Shown: in pieces, positions 12,219 through 14,628 of the stretch
How the letters are laid out: each line of letters begins with the position of its first letter
Position numbering within the stretch: position 1 is the stretch's first letter
Origin: HGM04593 sp045591315
Lineage (GTDB): Bacteria; Bacteroidota; Bacteroidia; Bacteroidales; Bacteroidaceae
Reading direction: 5' to 3'
DNA: 14,628 nucleotides
Assembly (NCBI GenBank): GCA_045591315.1
Contig: JAZNSN010000016.1
Span: 1-14,628, forward strand
Notes under the pieces: generated by a model
What the model saw: the letters and a program-made list of their open reading frames with translations, nothing else
The model's database searches: none
Told to the model about the DNA's origin: nothing
Position numbers and translations under genes: made by a program

Positions 12219-14465
12219 ATGAAAAGATTTACTTTAATTCTTTCGTTGCTGGTAGCAATGGTTACCACAGCGATGGCGGGTGACATCGTTGCTTCTACAA
12301 ACGAGGCTTCACCTGAGAACGTCTTCACAATGGTGAACGGTAATGGTGTTTCTGTTGGTGCAGATGCAGCTCCTGGTGACGGCCGTTTCGCATTCTTTGC
12401 AGTAGACGGCGTTGAGAATGCTTACTACATCTACAGCGTGGATAACGGCAAGTGGTTCAGCTATGCAAAGGCTGATAGCTATAACGTTGGTACGAATTTT
12501 GTAACTTTGTCAGACGCAAAGGAAAACTATTTTTACTTTGAGAAATGTACAAATAAAGGTGGAGTTGAAGGTTACTATCAGATTCTTCCATACAACAACA
12601 GCGGTGTTGCTGCCAAGTATTTGAACTACTATGGTGGTGCAAGCGATGGTGTAAAACTCGGCCTTTGGACCGATAGCGGTAGCAACGACAATGGTAGCTG
12701 TTACATGATTGAGGAGTATGAGGAGGTTATTACAGTTAACACACTTGAAGGTTTCAATCCAAACAAGTGCTATACAATTACAACAAGTAACCGTGGAGGT
12801 TGGACTGTTACTGACGATTTGACAGCGTTCCAAACAACTGGTTATGCAGGCCAGGCTGTAGACAAGACAAATACAAAGCAACATTTTGCCGTTCTTTCTG
12901 CAGATGGAGAAAACTACTACCTTTTCAATGTTGCTGCAAACAAGTTTGTTAAGCAGGATCGTAGCCTGGTAGCAGGTGGCGCTGACGCTATAGTTCTTCA
13001 CGACGCTTCAACGCTGGGCGCAGGCCGTGTTATGATACAGTTTAAGGGTATGGACAATGGTTATGTTAACATTGGCGGCAATGGCGACCCTGCAATCAAT
13101 TATTGGGGTGCTGCAGCAAATCAACTCGATGCCGGCAACGCAGTTCTCTTCACCGAAGTTGGTGACTTTGACCCAACAGAGGCTCTTGCAATGTTGTCAA
13201 ATGTCGCTGAGGTTACTTACAACTTCGTATGCAACAGTGTTACACTTGCAACACAGACAAGCACTGTTGCTAAGGGCGAGGAGTTCCCTGCATTCAATGT
13301 AACTCTTCCTTTGGGTTATCGCATTGCAGAGGAGAAGCCTGCAGGTAATGTAACTGCAACTGTTAGCGAGGATATTACAGTTGTTGTTGACAACTCATTG
13401 CTTCCATTCGAGGCTGTTGCAGAAGGCACTCCAACAACTTGGTACTATGCTCAGATGCACTATTATGCAGTTGGTGATTATCATTATCGTTGGTTCATCG
13501 CTCCTGCCGAGGATGGGTTAAGCGTAAGAACTCAGGATCACGAGTTTGCAGCTAACGAGGTAGATGCTCACCTTTGGGGCTTCGTTGGTACTGTTGAGGG
13601 TGGTTTCAAGATGGTAAACAAGGCTACCGGCAAGGCTATCAAGTCTGAGAACAGCGGTGTAGCTGCTATGGCAAGTGTTGCTGATGCTACAGCGTTTATT
13701 GCAATGGGTAGCCAGGCAGGTGGTCAGTGGTTCTGTATGAAGAATCCTGCTGGTAACTACTTGAACTCACAGGGTAGTGTCGCAAACGCAAACGACTGCA
13801 ACTTCGTTATCAATCATTGGAGCGACAATGACGGTGGTTCTTCATTCTTCTTGACGGAGTATGTTGATGAGGATGTTACTGTTAACGTTTCTGAGGCTGG
13901 TTGGGCTACAATGTACCTCGGCGAGGCAGTACACGTTCCTGCCGGTGTTAATGCATACATCGTTACAGGTGTTGAGGATGGTTGGGTAACTAAAGAGCAG
14001 ATTGCCGAGGGCGAGGTTATCCCAGCAAATACAGGTATTCTTCTTGAGAACGCAGGTGAGCACAACTTCGCAAAGACTGTTTCATACAACTATACTCTTG
14101 CCGGTAACTTGATGAACGGTTCTGTAGAGAATACATACGTTGAGGGTACTGCATATGTGCTTGCTAACCACTCAGAGGCTGGTATCGGTTTCTACAAGGC
14201 TGAGCTTAACAAGAATGCAACAGGTGGTGAGGGTGATACACACTTCCTTAACAATGCCGGTAAGGCTTACTTGGTACTCCCTGCTGCAAGCGAGACTGTT
14301 GCATTCTATGGTCTTGACTGGGATGGTACAACCGGTATTGAGAATGTAGAAGTTGAGAATGCAGATGCAGTGAAGGGTATCTACGACCTCACAGGTCGCA
14401 GAATTGAGGCTATCACAGTTCCTGGCATCTATGTCGTTAACGGCAAAAAGGTTTTGGTCAAGTAA
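12219..14465 (+). CDS. Large secreted surface protein with trefoil-like repeats and T9SS-like C-terminal tail
   Basis: The 748-residue protein has a signal peptide (1-20, cut after TAMA). Three similar modules follow at about 45-168, 178-315 and 402-548. Each has short 'YYIYSVDNGKWF' / 'YYLFNVAANKFVKQ' / 'FKMVNKATGKAIK' units and ends in a Trp plus Asp/Gly-rich segment before an 'F-x-E' motif. This pattern suggests ricin-like beta-trefoil folds. Residues 330-395 look like an Ig-type linker domain. Residues 552-705 (GWATMYLGEAVHVPAGVNAY, IPANTGILLE, AGIGFYKA, KAYLVLP) form a module common in Prevotella surface proteins. The last 29 residues, with IYDLTGRR, PGIYVVNG and KKVLVK, resemble a type IX secretion sorting tail. 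It probably binds glycans at the cell surface. No catalytic residues were recognised. It has its own strong promoter and stands alone. Confidence 0.82.
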   Translation: MKRFTLILSLLVAMVTTAMAGDIVASTNEASPENVFTMVNGNGVSVGADAAPGDGRFAFFAVDGVENAYYIYSVDNGKWFSYAKADSYNVGTNFVTLSDAKENYFYFEKCTNKGGVEGYYQILPYNNSGVAAKYLNYYGGASDGVKLGLWTDSGSNDNGSCYMIEEYEEVITVNTLEGFNPNKCYTITTSNRGGWTVTDDLTAFQTTGYAGQAVDKTNTKQHFAVLSADGENYYLFNVAANKFVKQDRSLVAGGADAIVLHDASTLGAGRVMIQFKGMDNGYVNIGGNGDPAINYWGAAANQLDAGNAVLFTEVGDFDPTEALAMLSNVAEVTYNFVCNSVTLATQTSTVAKGEEFPAFNVTLPLGYRIAEEKPAGNVTATVSEDITVVVDNSLLPFEAVAEGTPTTWYYAQMHYYAVGDYHYRWFIAPAEDGLSVRTQDHEFAANEVDAHLWGFVGTVEGGFKMVNKATGKAIKSENSGVAAMASVADATAFIAMGSQAGGQWFCMKNPAGNYLNSQGSVANANDCNFVINHWSDNDGGSSFFLTEYVDEDVTVNVSEAGWATMYLGEAVHVPAGVNAYIVTGVEDGWVTKEQIAEGEVIPANTGILLENAGEHNFAKTVSYNYTLAGNLMNGSVENTYVEGTAYVLANHSEAGIGFYKAELNKNATGGEGDTHFLNNAGKAYLVLPAASETVAFYGLDWDGTTGIENVEVENADAVKGIYDLTGRRIEAITVPGIYVVNGKKVLVK

Positions 14466-14470
14466 TTTTA

Positions 14471-14494
14471 GACATAAGTACATAAGGACATAAG
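14471..14494. repeat. Three tandem 8-bp units (GACATAAG)
   Basis: GACATAAG, TACATAAG and GACATAAG follow directly one after another, starting 5 bp past the stop codon of the secreted protein gene. It is a short microsatellite-like array and carries no gene. Confidence 0.75.
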
Positions 14495-14515
14495 CCCTAT
14501 GGCGCGAAACCTATA

Positions 14516-14579
14516 ATAAAACAAATTTAGTGAACTGCACGCAAGCAGTTTGTGTGCAGTTTCATTAAATCTGTTTTAT
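14516..14579. repeat. Long hairpin-forming palindrome after the secreted protein gene
   Basis: Outer arms ATAAAACA/TGTTTTAT (14516-14523, 14572-14579) are followed inward by ATTTA/TAAAT, TGAA/TTCA with a 1-nt bulge, and an inner ACTGCACGCAA/TTGTGTGCAGT stem with one wobble. It may act as a bidirectional terminator for the surface protein gene or be a REP-like unit. Confidence 0.6.
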
Positions 14580-14582
14580 AAA

Positions 14583-14616
14583 AATGCACAGTGTGCATTG
14601 CAACGGCACCGTTGCC
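14583..14616. repeat. Two adjacent short palindromes at the window end
   Basis: AATGCACA-G-TGTGCATT (14583-14599) is a perfect 8-bp inverted repeat. It is followed without a gap by GCAACGG-CA-CCGTTGC (14600-14615), a perfect 7-bp inverted repeat. The sequence is cut by the window edge 12 bp later, so a larger element cannot be excluded. Confidence 0.6.
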
Positions 14617-14628
14617 CGGTTTCACGAG

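Overview
The window looks like a chromosomal segment of a Bacteroidales bacterium, most likely in or near Prevotellaceae. The evidence is: -7 boxes of the Bacteroidetes TAnnTTTG type, starts without Shine-Dalgarno sequences, the rpoA-rplQ order followed by a six-gene Na+-NQR operon, and a large secreted protein with a Prevotella-style C-terminal 'IYDLTGRR...GIYVVNGKKVLVK' sorting tail. The genus is an inference; no rRNA is present.

Layout. 1-629: the last codons of rpoA, then rplQ and a strong intrinsic terminator. 791-6933: nqrA-nqrB-nqrC-nqrD-nqrE-nqrF on the plus strand with gaps of 2 to 41 bp, ended by a perfect 14-bp terminator hairpin. Together they encode the sodium-pumping NADH:quinone oxidoreductase. 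NqrC is unusual because it carries an intact rubrerythrin-type rubredoxin domain fused in frame at its cytosolic N-terminus. 6934-7345: non-coding, with a candidate rod-like structured RNA. 7346-7759: a small orphan lipoprotein gene, overlapping the convergent pgeF/yfiH by 23 bp.

7737-9257, minus strand: pgeF, a YafQ-type toxin and a ribbon-helix-helix antitoxin, then a diverged second copy of the first 29 codons of pgeF. The toxin-antitoxin pair is thus bracketed by two pgeF 5' ends and sits directly upstream of the complete pgeF. Both pgeF ends encode the same hairpin, and three base pairs differ between the copies in a compensatory way. 9258-9699: a repeat-only stretch with palindromic REP/MITE-like units, a 7-bp tandem repeat and one copy of a dispersed repeat. 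A second copy of that dispersed repeat lies at 11673-11786.

9700-11629, minus strand: a secreted TonB C-terminal-domain protein and metY (O-acetylhomoserine sulfhydrylase). 12118-14465: a consensus promoter and a 748-residue secreted protein with three trefoil-like repeats and a T9SS-like tail. 14471-14616: a short direct repeat and three successive palindromes.

Most notable: the rubredoxin-NqrC fusion, the toxin-antitoxin module bracketed by duplicated pgeF 5' ends with a covarying hairpin, and the structured element at 7083-7245. No tRNA, rRNA, CRISPR array or complete transposon was seen.
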